From the NCBI GenBank assembly GCA_027493945.1, contig JAOSJU010000001.1, forward strand, positions 1,550,001-1,614,000: DNA of 64,000 nucleotides, given 5' to 3'. Below are positions 26,202 through 36,130 of the stretch, piece after piece. The notes beneath the pieces were generated by a model. It was not told the DNA's origin and searched no databases. It was given only the letters and a program-made list of their open reading frames with translations. Source of the stretch: Burkholderiaceae bacterium. GTDB lineage: Bacteria > Pseudomonadota > Gammaproteobacteria > Burkholderiales > Burkholderiaceae_E. How positions within the stretch are numbered: the first letter of the stretch is position 1; each line of letters begins with the position of its first letter. Position numbers and translations under genes: made by a program.

Positions 26202-27608
26202 ATGAACGATCCACAGACAGGACCCCTGATGGCCGCCCGCCCGCTCGTCCGGCTCGGCACCCGGAGCCTGACCGACTTCGCGAAGTCGGTCGTGGACCCG
26301 CTGCTGGCCGTGGCGTGCCTGTTCGGATCGACGCTGGCGTGGGGTCGCGACATCCGCCCGGCCGAAGTGATCCTTGCCGTGCTGGTCTTTGCGCTGACCT
26401 ACCCGGCCAACGTCCCGTTCAGGCAGCGATCCCGCGGCATGTTGCGCCAGATCGCGGGCAGCTGGGCGCTGGTGATGACGGTGCTGCTGGTGTTCGGGCT
26501 CACGATCGACATGCTCCGGGTGTTCGACCACAACGTCCTGGCAACCTGGTTCATCGCGACGCCCGCCATCCAGTCGGCGACCCACTGGGTGTCGCCGCGG
26601 GTCGTGCCCGGGCTGATTGCGATGCGCGGCGAGCAGGTCGCGATCGTGATCGGCGCGAACACCCTCGGCCGGACGCTCGCGCAACAGCTCTCCGCCGATC
26701 CGTTCGCACAGACGCGGGTGACGGCATTCTTCGACGACCGCGACGCGGCCCGGCTCGGCAACGTCACCGAGGCGCCGATCTTCGGCCGCATCGACCGCGC
26801 CGCCGACTACGTGCGGGCCAATCGGATCGACCAGATCTTCATCGCGCTGCCGATGGCGTCGCAGCCGCGCATCCTCCAGTTGCTCGAGTCGCTGCGCGAC
26901 ACCACCGCGTCGATCTTCTTCGTGCCCGACATCTTCATGATGGACATCATCCGGGCACGGGTCGACACGATGGTCGGCATGCCGGTGGTCGCGGTCTGCG
27001 AGTCGCCGTTCCACGGAACGACCGGCGTGATCAAACGGCTCTCCGACCTGTGCATCGCGGCCGTCGCGCTGCTGGTCTTCTCGCCGGTCATGCTGGCGAT
27101 CGCCGCCGCGATCAAGCTGACCATGCCCGGGCCGGTGCTGTTCAAGCAGCGCCGCTACGGGCTGGAGGGCCAGGAAATCGTGGTCTGGAAGTTCCGCACG
27201 ATGAAGGTGCAGGAAGACGGCGCGAACATCAGGCAGGCCACGAAGGACGACGAGCGCATCACGCCGCTCGGCCGCTTCCTGCGTCGCACCTCGCTGGACG
27301 AGTTGCCGCAGTTCTTCAACGTGCTGCAGGGCAGGATGAGCGTGGTCGGCCCACGCCCGCACGCCATCGCCCATAACGAAATGTACCGGAAGCTGATCAA
27401 GGGCTACATGATCCGGCACAAGGTCAAGCCGGGCATCACGGGCCTCGCGCAGGTCAGCGGCGCGCGCGGCGAGACCGATACGCTCGACAAGATGGAAATG
27501 CGCATCCAGTATGATCTGCAGTATCTGCGCAACTGGTCGCTGCGCCTCGACCTGTGGATCCTCTACAGGACGGTACTGGACGCCTTCCGGGACCCCAACG
27601 CCTACTGA
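26202..27608 (+). CDS. Undecaprenyl-phosphate sugar phosphotransferase, WcaJ/EpsB type
   Basis: About 468 residues. Several membrane segments in the first 110 residues, a CoA-binding-like middle domain (VAIVIGANTLGRTLAQQL) and the C-terminal bacterial sugar-transferase domain: KRLSDLCIAAVALLVFSPVM, PGPVLFKQRRYGLEGQEIVV, WKFRTMKV, RRTSLDELPQFFNVLQGRMS, VVGPRPHAI, KPGITGLAQVSGARGETDT. It adds the first sugar-1-phosphate to undecaprenyl phosphate and so starts each repeat unit. Starts at 26172 (GTG), 26202 and 26229 are possible; none has a strong ribosome site. Divergent from epsL across about 190 bases. Confidence 0.9.
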   Translation: MNDPQTGPLMAARPLVRLGTRSLTDFAKSVVDPLLAVACLFGSTLAWGRDIRPAEVILAVLVFALTYPANVPFRQRSRGMLRQIAGSWALVMTVLLVFGLTIDMLRVFDHNVLATWFIATPAIQSATHWVSPRVVPGLIAMRGEQVAIVIGANTLGRTLAQQLSADPFAQTRVTAFFDDRDAARLGNVTEAPIFGRIDRAADYVRANRIDQIFIALPMASQPRILQLLESLRDTTASIFFVPDIFMMDIIRARVDTMVGMPVVAVCESPFHGTTGVIKRLSDLCIAAVALLVFSPVMLAIAAAIKLTMPGPVLFKQRRYGLEGQEIVVWKFRTMKVQEDGANIRQATKDDERITPLGRFLRRTSLDELPQFFNVLQGRMSVVGPRPHAIAHNEMYRKLIKGYMIRHKVKPGITGLAQVSGARGETDTLDKMEMRIQYDLQYLRNWSLRLDLWILYRTVLDAFRDPNAY

Positions 27609-27710
27609 CGGCACCACGGCGCAGGCAGGCCGCCGTGCGTGGGGCGCACGGCGACGGCGACCCGGATCGCCGCCGAGCGAACGAACACAGTCAGGGCGAG
27701 GTAGGAAGAC

Positions 27711-30700
27711 ATGGCGATCATCCTGGAGGCGGTTGCCGCCAACGGCGCGGTGCAGCGCGTGCCGCTGGCCGACGCAGCCACCGTCGTGCCGGCCCAACCG
27801 GGCCTGCGCTACCGGCTGTTCAACGATGCCGGCGGACGCGTGTCTCCCGCAGCGCTGGTCAAGCGCGTCGACGGCGACCTGGTCGTCGAGGGCCTGGCCG
27901 ACAACAAGAGCGTGTCGCTGCAGGGCTTCTTCAGTCGCTGCACGCCGCAGGACACCTGCTCGATGTCGATGGAGAACATCGGCGGCACGCCGGACGAGGC
28001 AGTCACTCCGGCCACGCAACCGGTAGCGACGCTGCCCGAGGGCGGCTTGCTGATGTACGCGTCGGGAATGACGGCTTCGGAAGTCGTGGCCGCGCGCGAC
28101 ACCGAGTTCTCGTTCAAGCCGCTGCTCGGCGTCGCGGGCGGGCTCGCGATCGTCGGCGCAGCGGGCGGCGGCGGGGGTGGCTCGAGCGGAAAGTCCTCGG
28201 ACACGACCCCGCCCGGCGCACCGGTCATCACCAGCGGCGAGTTCACCAACAAGGTCAGGCCGACGATCGCCGGCACCGCCGAGCCCGGATCGAAGGTCAC
28301 GCTGACCCTCGACGTCGGCAGCGACGGCAAGGCGGACGTGACCTATGACACCACGGTCGCGTCGAACGGGATCTGGTCGATCGACACCGCCACGGCGACG
28401 CCCACCACGGGATCGTTGCCGACGATCGCGGAAGGCGTCACGACGTCGCTATCGGCTCGCGCCGTCGACGGGGCGGGCAACCCGAGCGCGCTGACGACCG
28501 CCCGGCTGACGCTGGACACCCACGCGCCACCAGCGCCCTCCATCGACAGCCCGCTGCTCACGAACGACACGACGCCGGTGATCTACGGCTTCGCCGAGCC
28601 CGGATCGATCGTGACGGTGGAACTCGACCTGAACCGCGACGGCACGGCAGACGTCCGGTGGAACGCCACCGCAGACGCCGCCGGTGCCTACAGCGTCGAC
28701 GTCGGCAGCGCGCCGGCCAGCGGGACCCTGCCCGCAGGCAAGCTGGGCGACGTCAGCACGACGGGGCTGTCCGTGTTCGCCTCCGACCTCGCAGGCAACG
28801 CCAGCCCGCGCGTACCGGCGGAACTGCGGGTCGACACTTCCATTCCGCCGCCGCCGACCATCGCCACGATCGCCGGCGACAACCGGATCAACGCGGCCGA
28901 GACCGGGGCGTCGGTGACGATTTCCGGAACACTGGACGCAGCCTACGCCGACCGGCCCGTGAGCGTCCAGTGGGGAAGCCTTGCGCCCCGCGCCGCAACC
29001 GTGACCGGAACCGTCTGGTCGATCACGATCGCGGCCGGAGACATTCCCGGCGACGGCGTGCAGACAGTTCGCGCCACCTACGTGAACGCCGCCGGAACGA
29101 CGAGCGTCGAGGCCACGCAGCCCGTGGTGATCGACCGCGTGGCACCGGGCGCTCCATCGATCGCGCTGAACCCGGTCAGCGACTCCGGCACCCTGGGCGA
29201 CGGCATTACCAACGACGACACGCCGACGATCCGCGTCACGCTCACCGGCACCGGCGCCGTGGCCGGGGACACGATCACGGTCCGCAGCGGAGGCGCCACG
29301 GTGGCCACGGTTGCGGTGTCGGCAAACGACGTATCGGCCGGCTACGCCGACGCGACGACCGTGTCGCTGGGCGCCGACGGACCGAAGACGCTGACCGCGA
29401 CCCTCACCGACCTCGTCGGCAACGTATCGTCCGCGTCGGCATCGCTGGCGATCACGATCGACCGCTCGGCGCCGACCGTGATCATCACCGACGATACGCC
29501 CGGCACTGCCACCGGGCCGGTCACCTTCACCTTCACCTTCAGCGAACCGGTCAACGATTTCGCGGCCAGCGACATCGTGGTCTCGGGCGGCACCAAGGGG
29601 GCGTTTACAGCGGTCAGCAGCACCGTGTACCGCCTCGTCGTCACCCCACCCGCCGACACCAACGGACAGATCACGGTCGACGTCCCCGCGGGTATCGCGC
29701 TCGACGTCGCCGGCACCGGCAACCTCGCAGCCGCCCAGGCCGTCCAGCCGTACTCGCTCGGAATCGCGCCCACGCTCGCGATTACCGACAACGCACCGGG
29801 CACCGCCACCGGGCCGGTCACCTTTACCTTCACCTTCAGCGAACCGGTCAACGGTTTCACCGCCGCCGACATCGGGGTCACCAACGGCACCAAGGGAGCC
29901 TTCACCGGCGCCAACGGCGACAGCGTCTACACGCTGGTCGTGACACCCGCCGCAGGCGCGGCCGGCGACATCGGGGTCTCGGTGGCCGCCGGCGTGGCCA
30001 CCGACCTGACCGGAAACCCGAACGTCGGCCCGGTGTCGGTGTCGCAACCGTTCGACACGGCCCCGCCCACGCTCTTGATCACCGACAACGCACCGGGCAC
30101 CGCCACCGGGCCGGTCACCTTCACCTTCACCTTCAGCGAACCGGTCAACGATTTCGCGGCCAGCGACATCGTGGTCTCGGGCGGCACCAAGGGCGCCTTC
30201 ACCGGCGCCAACGGCAGCAGCGTCTACACGCTCGTCGTCAACCCGCCGGCCGACACCAGCGGCAGCATCGGCGTGTCGGTGGCCGCCGGGGCCGCCGCCG
30301 ACTTGTCGGGCAACGCCAGTGTCGGGCCGGTCTCGACTTCGCAGGCGTTCGACACGGCAGTCGCGCCGACGCTGACGATCACCGACAACGCACCGGGCAC
30401 CGCCACCGGGCCGGTCACCTTCACCTTCACCTTCAGCGAACCGGTCAACGATTTCGCGGCCAGCGACATCGTGGTCTCGGGCGGCACCAAGGGCGCCTTC
30501 ACCGGCGCCAACGGCAGCAGCGTCTACACGCTCGTCGTCAACCCGCCGGCCGACACCAGCGGCAGCATCGGCGTGTCGGTGGCCGCCGGGGCCGCCGCCG
30601 ACTTGTCGGGCAACGTCAGCGTCGGGCCCGTCTCGACCTCGCAGGCGTTCGACACGGCAGTCGCGCCGACGCTGACGATCACCGACAACGCACCGGGCAC

Positions 30701-31583
30701 CGCCACCGGGCCGGTCACCTTCACCTTCACCTTCAGCGAACCGGTCAACGATTTCGCGGCCAGCGACATCGTGGTCTCGGGCGGCACCAAGGGCGCCTTC
30801 ACCGGCGCCAACGGCAGCAGCGTCTACACGCTCGTCGTCAACCCGCCGGCCGACACCAGCGGCAGCATCGGCGTGTCGGTGGCCGCCGGGGCCGCCGCCG
30901 ACTTGTCGGGCAACGCCAGCGTCGGGCCCGTCTCGACCTCGCAGGCGTTCGACACGGCAGTCGCGCCGACGCTGACGATCACCGACAACGCACCGGGCAC
31001 CGCCACCGGGCCGGTCACCTTCACCTTCACCTTCAGCGAACCGGTCAACGATTTCGCGGCCAGCGACATCGTGGTCTCGGGCGGCACCAAGGGCGCCTTC
31101 ACCGGCGCCAACGGCAGCAGCGTCTACACGCTCGTCGTCAACCCGCCGGCCGACACCAGCGGCAGCATCGGCGTGTCGGTGGCCGCCGGGGCCGCCGCCG
31201 ACTTGTCGGGCAACCCCAGTGTCGGGCCGGTCTCGACTTCGCAGCCGTTCGACACCGCGGTGCCGACCGTCACGATCTCGCAGATTCTCGACGACGTTCC
31301 GCCCCCGGGCGTGCCGGTCGCACCGAACGGCACGACCGATGACAACTCGCCGACGCTCGTGCTGACCCTCAGCGAGTTGTTCACGACGGGCGCCCAGGTC
31401 GAGGTGTTCCGCAACGGCGGTTCCGTCGGCCTTGCGTCACCGAGCGGCACGACCACCGTCAATTTCACCGATACCGTGCCGTCCGACAGCACCTACACGT
31501 ACACCGCGCGTATGACTGACGCGGCCGGCAACATCGGGGGGCTCAGCGCCCCGTTCACGATCACGATCGACACGACGCCCTGA
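27711..31583 (+). CDS. BapA-like large secreted adhesin with Ig-like repeats (adhesin 1)
   Basis: 1290 residues. The first 160 form an N-terminal module of BapA-prefix type, ending in PLLGVAGGLAIVGAAGGGGG, which may hold the protein in its secretion channel. Next come four Ig-like domains (residues of about 165-590), with AEPGSKVTLTLDVGSDGKAD, then six repeats of about 100 residues (590-1185) of the Big_12 type, each with TGPVTFTFTFSEPVNDFAA. A last Ig-like domain ends at SAPFTITIDTTP. There is no Sec signal and a type I secretion operon lies downstream, so export by that system is likely. No RTX repeats or clear C-terminal secretion signal are visible, which is odd and may mean the tail was lost. 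A good ribosome site (AGGAAG) precedes the ATG. Likely role: surface attachment and biofilm. Confidence 0.82.
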   Translation: MAIILEAVAANGAVQRVPLADAATVVPAQPGLRYRLFNDAGGRVSPAALVKRVDGDLVVEGLADNKSVSLQGFFSRCTPQDTCSMSMENIGGTPDEAVTPATQPVATLPEGGLLMYASGMTASEVVAARDTEFSFKPLLGVAGGLAIVGAAGGGGGGSSGKSSDTTPPGAPVITSGEFTNKVRPTIAGTAEPGSKVTLTLDVGSDGKADVTYDTTVASNGIWSIDTATATPTTGSLPTIAEGVTTSLSARAVDGAGNPSALTTARLTLDTHAPPAPSIDSPLLTNDTTPVIYGFAEPGSIVTVELDLNRDGTADVRWNATADAAGAYSVDVGSAPASGTLPAGKLGDVSTTGLSVFASDLAGNASPRVPAELRVDTSIPPPPTIATIAGDNRINAAETGASVTISGTLDAAYADRPVSVQWGSLAPRAATVTGTVWSITIAAGDIPGDGVQTVRATYVNAAGTTSVEATQPVVIDRVAPGAPSIALNPVSDSGTLGDGITNDDTPTIRVTLTGTGAVAGDTITVRSGGATVATVAVSANDVSAGYADATTVSLGADGPKTLTATLTDLVGNVSSASASLAITIDRSAPTVIITDDTPGTATGPVTFTFTFSEPVNDFAASDIVVSGGTKGAFTAVSSTVYRLVVTPPADTNGQITVDVPAGIALDVAGTGNLAAAQAVQPYSLGIAPTLAITDNAPGTATGPVTFTFTFSEPVNGFTAADIGVTNGTKGAFTGANGDSVYTLVVTPAAGAAGDIGVSVAAGVATDLTGNPNVGPVSVSQPFDTAPPTLLITDNAPGTATGPVTFTFTFSEPVNDFAASDIVVSGGTKGAFTGANGSSVYTLVVNPPADTSGSIGVSVAAGAAADLSGNASVGPVSTSQAFDTAVAPTLTITDNAPGTATGPVTFTFTFSEPVNDFAASDIVVSGGTKGAFTGANGSSVYTLVVNPPADTSGSIGVSVAAGAAADLSGNVSVGPVSTSQAFDTAVAPTLTITDNAPGTATGPVTFTFTFSEPVNDFAASDIVVSGGTKGAFTGANGSSVYTLVVNPPADTSGSIGVSVAAGAAADLSGNASVGPVSTSQAFDTAVAPTLTITDNAPGTATGPVTFTFTFSEPVNDFAASDIVVSGGTKGAFTGANGSSVYTLVVNPPADTSGSIGVSVAAGAAADLSGNPSVGPVSTSQPFDTAVPTVTISQILDDVPPPGVPVAPNGTTDDNSPTLVLTLSELFTTGAQVEVFRNGGSVGLASPSGTTTVNFTDTVPSDSTYTYTARMTDAAGNIGGLSAPFTITIDTTP
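29484..31259 (+). repeat. Six tandem repeats of about 300 bases in adhesin 1
   Basis: Units begin with ATYACCGAC at about 29484, 29781, 30078, 30378, 30678 and 30978 (spacing 297, 297, 300, 300, 300). The last four are nearly identical at the DNA level: units starting 30378 and 30678 differ only at a few bases in their last 80. The first two have diverged. Recent duplication by recombination or slippage is the simplest reading, and copy number is likely to vary between strains. Short-read assemblies could also collapse it. Confidence 0.93.
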
Positions 31584-31631
31584 GCGCCGGCCACCGGCGC
31601 GTGCGAACGATCGGGAGCGAGGAGCGCACAC

Positions 31632-33722
31632 GTGGCCATCGTGCTCGAAACCCTGGACGCCGAAGGCACGCTCCTGCTGCGCACACCGCTGGTAAGCGGC
31701 GTCACGCTTGTTCAGGCCCAACCGGGCCTCACCTATCGCGTGGTCAACGACTTCGGCGGCCGGGTGGCCCCGTCGGCGCTGGTCAGGCGCCTCGACGACG
31801 ACCTGCGCATCGAGGATCTGCCCGGCGAGCGCAACCTGGCCCTGCAGGGCTTCTTCTCGCGCTGCACGCCCGAGGCAACCTGCACGCTGGCGCTGGAGAA
31901 CATCGGCGGCACGGCGGCCGAAACCGTCACGCCGGCCACGCCCCCGGTGACTGCGCTCGCCGACGGCGGGCTGCTGATGTACTCCGCGGGCGCGCCGGCA
32001 GCCAGCGTTGCGGCTGCCGCGGAGTCAGGGTTCGCACTCAAGCCCGTCGCAGGCGTGGCCGGCGGTCTCGCGATCGTGGCCGGCGCAGGCGGCGGCGGCG
32101 GGGGCGGCGGCTCGGCGGACGTCACCCCCCGGCAGCGCCGACGCTCACCAGCAACCCGCTCACGCGGCTGGCTCTGCCGGCCTTCACCGGTACCGCCGAG
32201 TCGGGCGCGAAGGTGACGCTCACGCTGTTCGCGGCGAGTCCGATCACCTACGAAACTACCGCGCAGGCCGACGGCGCCTGGCGCATCGACACCGCGAGCG
32301 ACACCCCCCGTGTCGGCACGTTCGTGACGCTCCCCGAAGGCGTGCCGCTGCCGTTGTCGGTGGTCGCCACCGACGCCGCCGGCAACGCGAGCGCCCCCTC
32401 CTCCGGCAGCGTGACGTTCACGCCAGGTCCGCCCGGAGCGGCGCCGACGATCGGCGTGATCGCCACCGACGACGCGGTCAACGCGCTGGAAGCCGCTGCG
32501 CCCGTCACCGTCGGCGGCGTGCTCCCGGAGGCGAACCGGCCGCTCACCGTGTCGTGGGGCAGCACCACCGTGGCTGCCACGGTGAACGGCAGCGCCCGGA
32601 GCGCGGTCTTCGCACCGGCCCAGTTGCCGGCCGACGGTACGACGCGCGTGCGCGCCACCGGCTGTCGGCGGACGGCATGACGAGCCAGGAGGCGACCCGC
32701 GACGTCCTGGTGGATCGGGTCGCGCCGCTCGCGCCGTCGATCGTGGCCGTGCCCGAGAACGCGGGGGCGGCATCAGTTCGGTCGAGGCCGCCGACGGCAC
32801 GCAGGTGCGAATCGCACTGGCGGGCACCGGTGCCGCCGCGGGCGACCGCCTCGTGCTGACCTGGGGCACGACGGTCGTCGCGGTCCACGCAATCGCCGCC
32901 GCGGACGCGGGCGCCGGCATGGCGAGCATCGACATCGCGGCCGCGACGCTCGCCGCACTGCCCGATGGCACGCGCGACCTGGTCGCGCGCGTGGACGACG
33001 TCGCCGGAAACGTCGGAGCGACGAGCGCCGCGTTTGCGCTGACGCTGGATCGCTCGGCGCCCAGGACGACCGCGCGCATCACCGCGGTGACCGACGACGC
33101 TCCGCTCGTGACCGGCACCGTCGCGAGCGGCGGGTTGACGAACGACACCACGCCGACCCTCACCGGCACTGTCTCGGCCGCGCTCGGCAGCGACGAGACG
33201 GTCGAAGTCCTGCGCAACGGCCGGGCGGTCGGCTTCGCGGCCGTCTCGGGCACCCGCTGGAGCTTTGGCGACTCGGGCCTGAGCGACGCCACCACCTACG
33301 CCTACACCGTCCGCGTGGTCGACGCCGCAGGCAACCGCGGCACCGCGAGCACCAGCTACTCGATCGTCGTCGACACCGCGCCGCCGAGTCGCAGCCTCGT
33401 CAAAGCCGACGTGGTCGACAACGTCATCCCGGACCGCGGCTCGGTGCCGAACGGCGGCAGCACCAACGACACGCGACCGGAACTCGTGCTCACGCTCGAC
33501 AGCGTGCTCGCCAGCGGCGAGTCGCTGCGCGTTCACCGCGCCAGCGGGGGCGGCAGCCCGGTGACCATCGGGTTGGCCACGCGCGACAGCGGCACCACCT
33601 ATGTCCTCACCGAGGACCGCGCGCTTGCCCGGGGCGGCACGTATACGTACTCGGCCGACGTCGTCGATGCCGCCGGCAACCCGGCGTCGCTCGGTCTGAA
33701 TTACACTATCTACATCGTCTGA
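31632..33722 (+). pseudogene. BapA-like secreted adhesin (adhesin 2), three frameshifts
   Basis: About 696 residues if repaired. GTG start with GAGGAG upstream. The first 150 residues are paralogous to adhesin 1 (QPGLTYRVVNDFGGRVAPSA, LQGFFSRCTPEATC, GVAGGLAIVAGAGGGGGG). Then come four or five Ig-like domains, ending in YTYSADVVDAAGNPASLGLN and YTIYIV, a hydrophobic tail that would suit a type I secretion signal. Frames change at a C6 run (about 32123-32128), near 32655 and at a G5 run (about 32764-32768). Total length stays a multiple of three, which favours sequencing indels over real decay. It lies between adhesin 1 and the secretion genes. Confidence 0.78.
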
Positions 33723-33752
33723 TCGCCCTCCTGCCCACGACTCTCCGAGGCC

Positions 33753-34736
33753 ATGAATCCGCCCGGACCCACCCCCCGGCCACCGCGCGCGCCGCTTCGC
33801 CGCGTGCTGGCGGCACTCGCGGGTGCGGGCTTCGCGCTCGGGGCCGCGTCGCCGGCGCTCAGCTCCGACCCGGCGCACGAACTGGTCGAGACCGCAATCC
33901 GCCACGAAGAAGGCGACGGCGTGGCGCGCAGTCTCGCGCGCGCCTACGAGCTGTATTGCGAAGCCGCGCGCGCCGGCTCGCCCGAAGCGCTGATGCGCAT
34001 CGGCTGGATGTACGCGCAGGGGCGCGGCCGCCCGCGCGACGCGTCGATCGCCGAGACCATGTTCCGGCGCGCGGCCGGCGCCGCCAGCGACCTGCACGAT
34101 CGCCTTCCCGACTGCCTGCAACCGCCCTACCAGATCGTCGCCTACAGCGAACCCGAGCCCGAACCGGCCCGGGTCCTGGCGCGCGCCTCCACCGCCGCCG
34201 GGGCGGCGCCGCAGCCCCCATTCGACCCGCTCGCCGACTACCCCGCCCTCCAGCGCAGCAAGCTGGCCCGGACGGTCGTCGCCATGGCGCACGAGCACCG
34301 CCTCGACGTTCGGCTGGTGCTCGCGGTGATGCGCGCCGAGTCGAACTTCGATCCGTACGCCCGCTCCCCGAAGAACGCCCAGGGGCTGATGCAGCTGCTG
34401 CCCGAGACGGCCGAGCGCTTCGCAGTTCGAAACACGTTCGACCCCGTGCAGAACCTGCGCGGCGGCATGCGTTACCTGCAGTGGCTGCTGTCGTACTTCC
34501 GCGGCGACGTCACGCTGGCGCTCGCCGGCTACAACGCCGGCGAACGCGCGGTCGACCGCCATCGCGGAGTGCCTCCGTACCCGGAGACCCTCGGCTACGT
34601 GAAGCGCATCCGCGCGCTCTATCCCGACGATCGGCATCCGTTCGACGCGGAGGTGACCGCACCTCCGCCGTGGCTGCCTGCGCACGACGCGCCACGGGCG
34701 ACCATCAGGCGTGCCTCGTACGCGGCAGCCGACTGA
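33753..34736 (+). CDS. Lytic transglycosylase (SLT) with Sel1-like repeats
   Basis: 327 residues. N-terminal signal-like hydrophobic stretch (VLAALAGAGFALGAASPALS), two Sel1-type repeats at residues of about 50-110 (AYELYCEAARAGSPEALMRI, GWMYAQGRGRPRDASIAETM), and an SLT domain: LVLAVMRAESNFDPYARSPK with the catalytic Glu, NAQGLMQLLPETAERFAVRN and LALAGYNAGERAVDRHRG. It should cleave peptidoglycan in the periplasm, perhaps to make room for the type I secretion complex. It lies 30 bases after adhesin 2 and ahead of the TolC gene, as in several LapA/BapA loci. Confidence 0.88.
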   Translation: MNPPGPTPRPPRAPLRRVLAALAGAGFALGAASPALSSDPAHELVETAIRHEEGDGVARSLARAYELYCEAARAGSPEALMRIGWMYAQGRGRPRDASIAETMFRRAAGAASDLHDRLPDCLQPPYQIVAYSEPEPEPARVLARASTAAGAAPQPPFDPLADYPALQRSKLARTVVAMAHEHRLDVRLVLAVMRAESNFDPYARSPKNAQGLMQLLPETAERFAVRNTFDPVQNLRGGMRYLQWLLSYFRGDVTLALAGYNAGERAVDRHRGVPPYPETLGYVKRIRALYPDDRHPFDAEVTAPPPWLPAHDAPRATIRRASYAAAD

Positions 34737-34930
34737 GCGCGCCTCGGGTGGCTCTGTTGCGTCGCCGCAACCCGCGGACCACGGCGGCTACCGGGTATCG
34801 CGTCGCCGCAACCGATAATGCGGGCGGGACGGCAACCGGGCGGTTCTTCGCCTAGCCTGTCCTCCGTGCCCTGCCGGCCGCAAGCCCCGTCGCGCCTGCC
34901 GGCCCCGCGCCCAGGAAAGCAACCGATTTC

Positions 34931-36130
34931 ATGCGGATCGCCGCCATCGTCGTAGCCAGTCTCATCGCGCCCTGGAATGCCGCGTCCGCCGCGTCGCTCG
35001 CCGACGTGGTCCGGTCGGCACTGGCCAGCTATCCGGCGATCGCCGCCGCGCAGGCGAACCGCGAAGTGGCGCGGTTCGATGCCGACCGGGCCCGCGCGCT
35101 GCACTACCCCACGGTCGACCTGCTCGGCACCCGACGGCTTGCCGGCACGGCGCGCAACCTCGCGCAGCCGCGCGTGCGCGTGAACGTCTGGGCGTCGGGC
35201 GGCATCGAGGCGACCGTCGAGCGCGAGACGCTGCGCGAAAGCGCGCTGGCAAGCCGCGAGATCGAGACGCGCGAGGACGTCGCGTTCGAAGCGGCGCAGG
35301 CCTACCTGCGGCTGCTGCGCGGCGTGCGCACGCTCGAGGCGACCCGGCGCAACCTCGAGCGCCACGAGGCGCTGGTCAAGGACTTCGAAGCGATCGCGTC
35401 GATCGACGTCGGCCGGCGCTACGACCTGGTGCAGGCCCTCACGCGCCTCGAGCAGGTGCGCCTGCAGATGTCCGAACGCGAGGCCGAGATCGGCGCGGCG
35501 CGCGAATCGCTCGCGCGCTTCTACGCGCCGCCGATCGCGGCGGATGAGTTAAACCTGCCGATGCCGCCCCCCGCCCCCGCAGCCGCCAGGGCGCAGGCCG
35601 CGCTGGCCGAGCACCCGTCGGTGCTGGCCGCGCAGCGCGAGGTGCAGGTCGCCGAAGCCGACATCCGCGTGACCCGCGCCGACCGCATGCCCCGTCTCGA
35701 CGTCGAGTCCACGCTGGGAAGCGAGAACGCGACGCAGCTGGTGGTGTCCTGGCCGGCTTTCGACCCGGCGCGCGGGGCGGCCGAGCAGGGGGCGCAGGCC
35801 TCGCTGGTCGGCGCGCGCGCGCGCCTCGCGGAGGAGCAGCGGGTGATCGAGGAGCGTCATCGCACCGCGCTGCAGGACTACGAGGCCGCCGCGCGGCGCG
35901 AGTCCGTGTCGCACGGCCAGATCGGACTGGCCGAGGAGCTGGTCGACGTCTATCGGGAGCAGTTCCGGATCGGCCGCCGCAACCTGCTCGACCTGCTGAA
36001 CGCGTTCAACGAACTGTCGAGCGCCGAGCTGACTTTCGAGGCCGCGCGCGTCGACAAGGTGCTCGCGCGCTACCGGATGGAATACGCGACGGGGCGCCCG
36101 GCCTCTCTCTTCGACCGGAAGTCGCCATGA
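34931..36130 (+). CDS. TolC-family outer-membrane protein of a type I secretion system
   Basis: 399 residues. Signal peptide (VASLIAPWNAASAA) followed by two TolC-like halves rich in long helices: LADVVRSALASYPAIAAAQA, DVAFEAAQAYLRLLRGVRTL and VDVYREQFRIGRRNLLDLLN, then FNELSSAELTFEAARVDKVL. It forms the outer-membrane channel. The stop overlaps the ABC gene start (ATGA), tying it to the transporter that follows. The 34737-34930 gap shows only small GC-rich hairpins and no gene. Confidence 0.9.
   Translation: MRIAAIVVASLIAPWNAASAASLADVVRSALASYPAIAAAQANREVARFDADRARALHYPTVDLLGTRRLAGTARNLAQPRVRVNVWASGGIEATVERETLRESALASREIETREDVAFEAAQAYLRLLRGVRTLEATRRNLERHEALVKDFEAIASIDVGRRYDLVQALTRLEQVRLQMSEREAEIGAARESLARFYAPPIAADELNLPMPPPAPAAARAQAALAEHPSVLAAQREVQVAEADIRVTRADRMPRLDVESTLGSENATQLVVSWPAFDPARGAAEQGAQASLVGARARLAEEQRVIEERHRTALQDYEAAARRESVSHGQIGLAEELVDVYREQFRIGRRNLLDLLNAFNELSSAELTFEAARVDKVLARYRMEYATGRPASLFDRKSP

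Noticed and set aside
29484..31259. Regularly spaced repeats considered as a CRISPR array or satellite
   Set aside because: Units are 300 bases, abut each other and are in frame in a secreted protein, with no spacers and no cas genes.
28658..31342. Long Arg/His/Gly-rich plus-strand frame across adhesin 1
   Set aside because: It is an alternate-frame shadow of the 300-base repeats, with strongly biased composition and no start signal.
29342..31492. Series of near-identical minus-strand frames of about 95 codons in the adhesin repeat region
   Set aside because: Antisense reflections of the tandem repeat; no independent start sites.
34741..34830. Repeated GCGTCGCCGCAACC and small hairpins between the transglycosylase and TolC genes
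   Set aside because: Only two short copies, GC-rich, no T run, and no clear relation to a start or a terminator.
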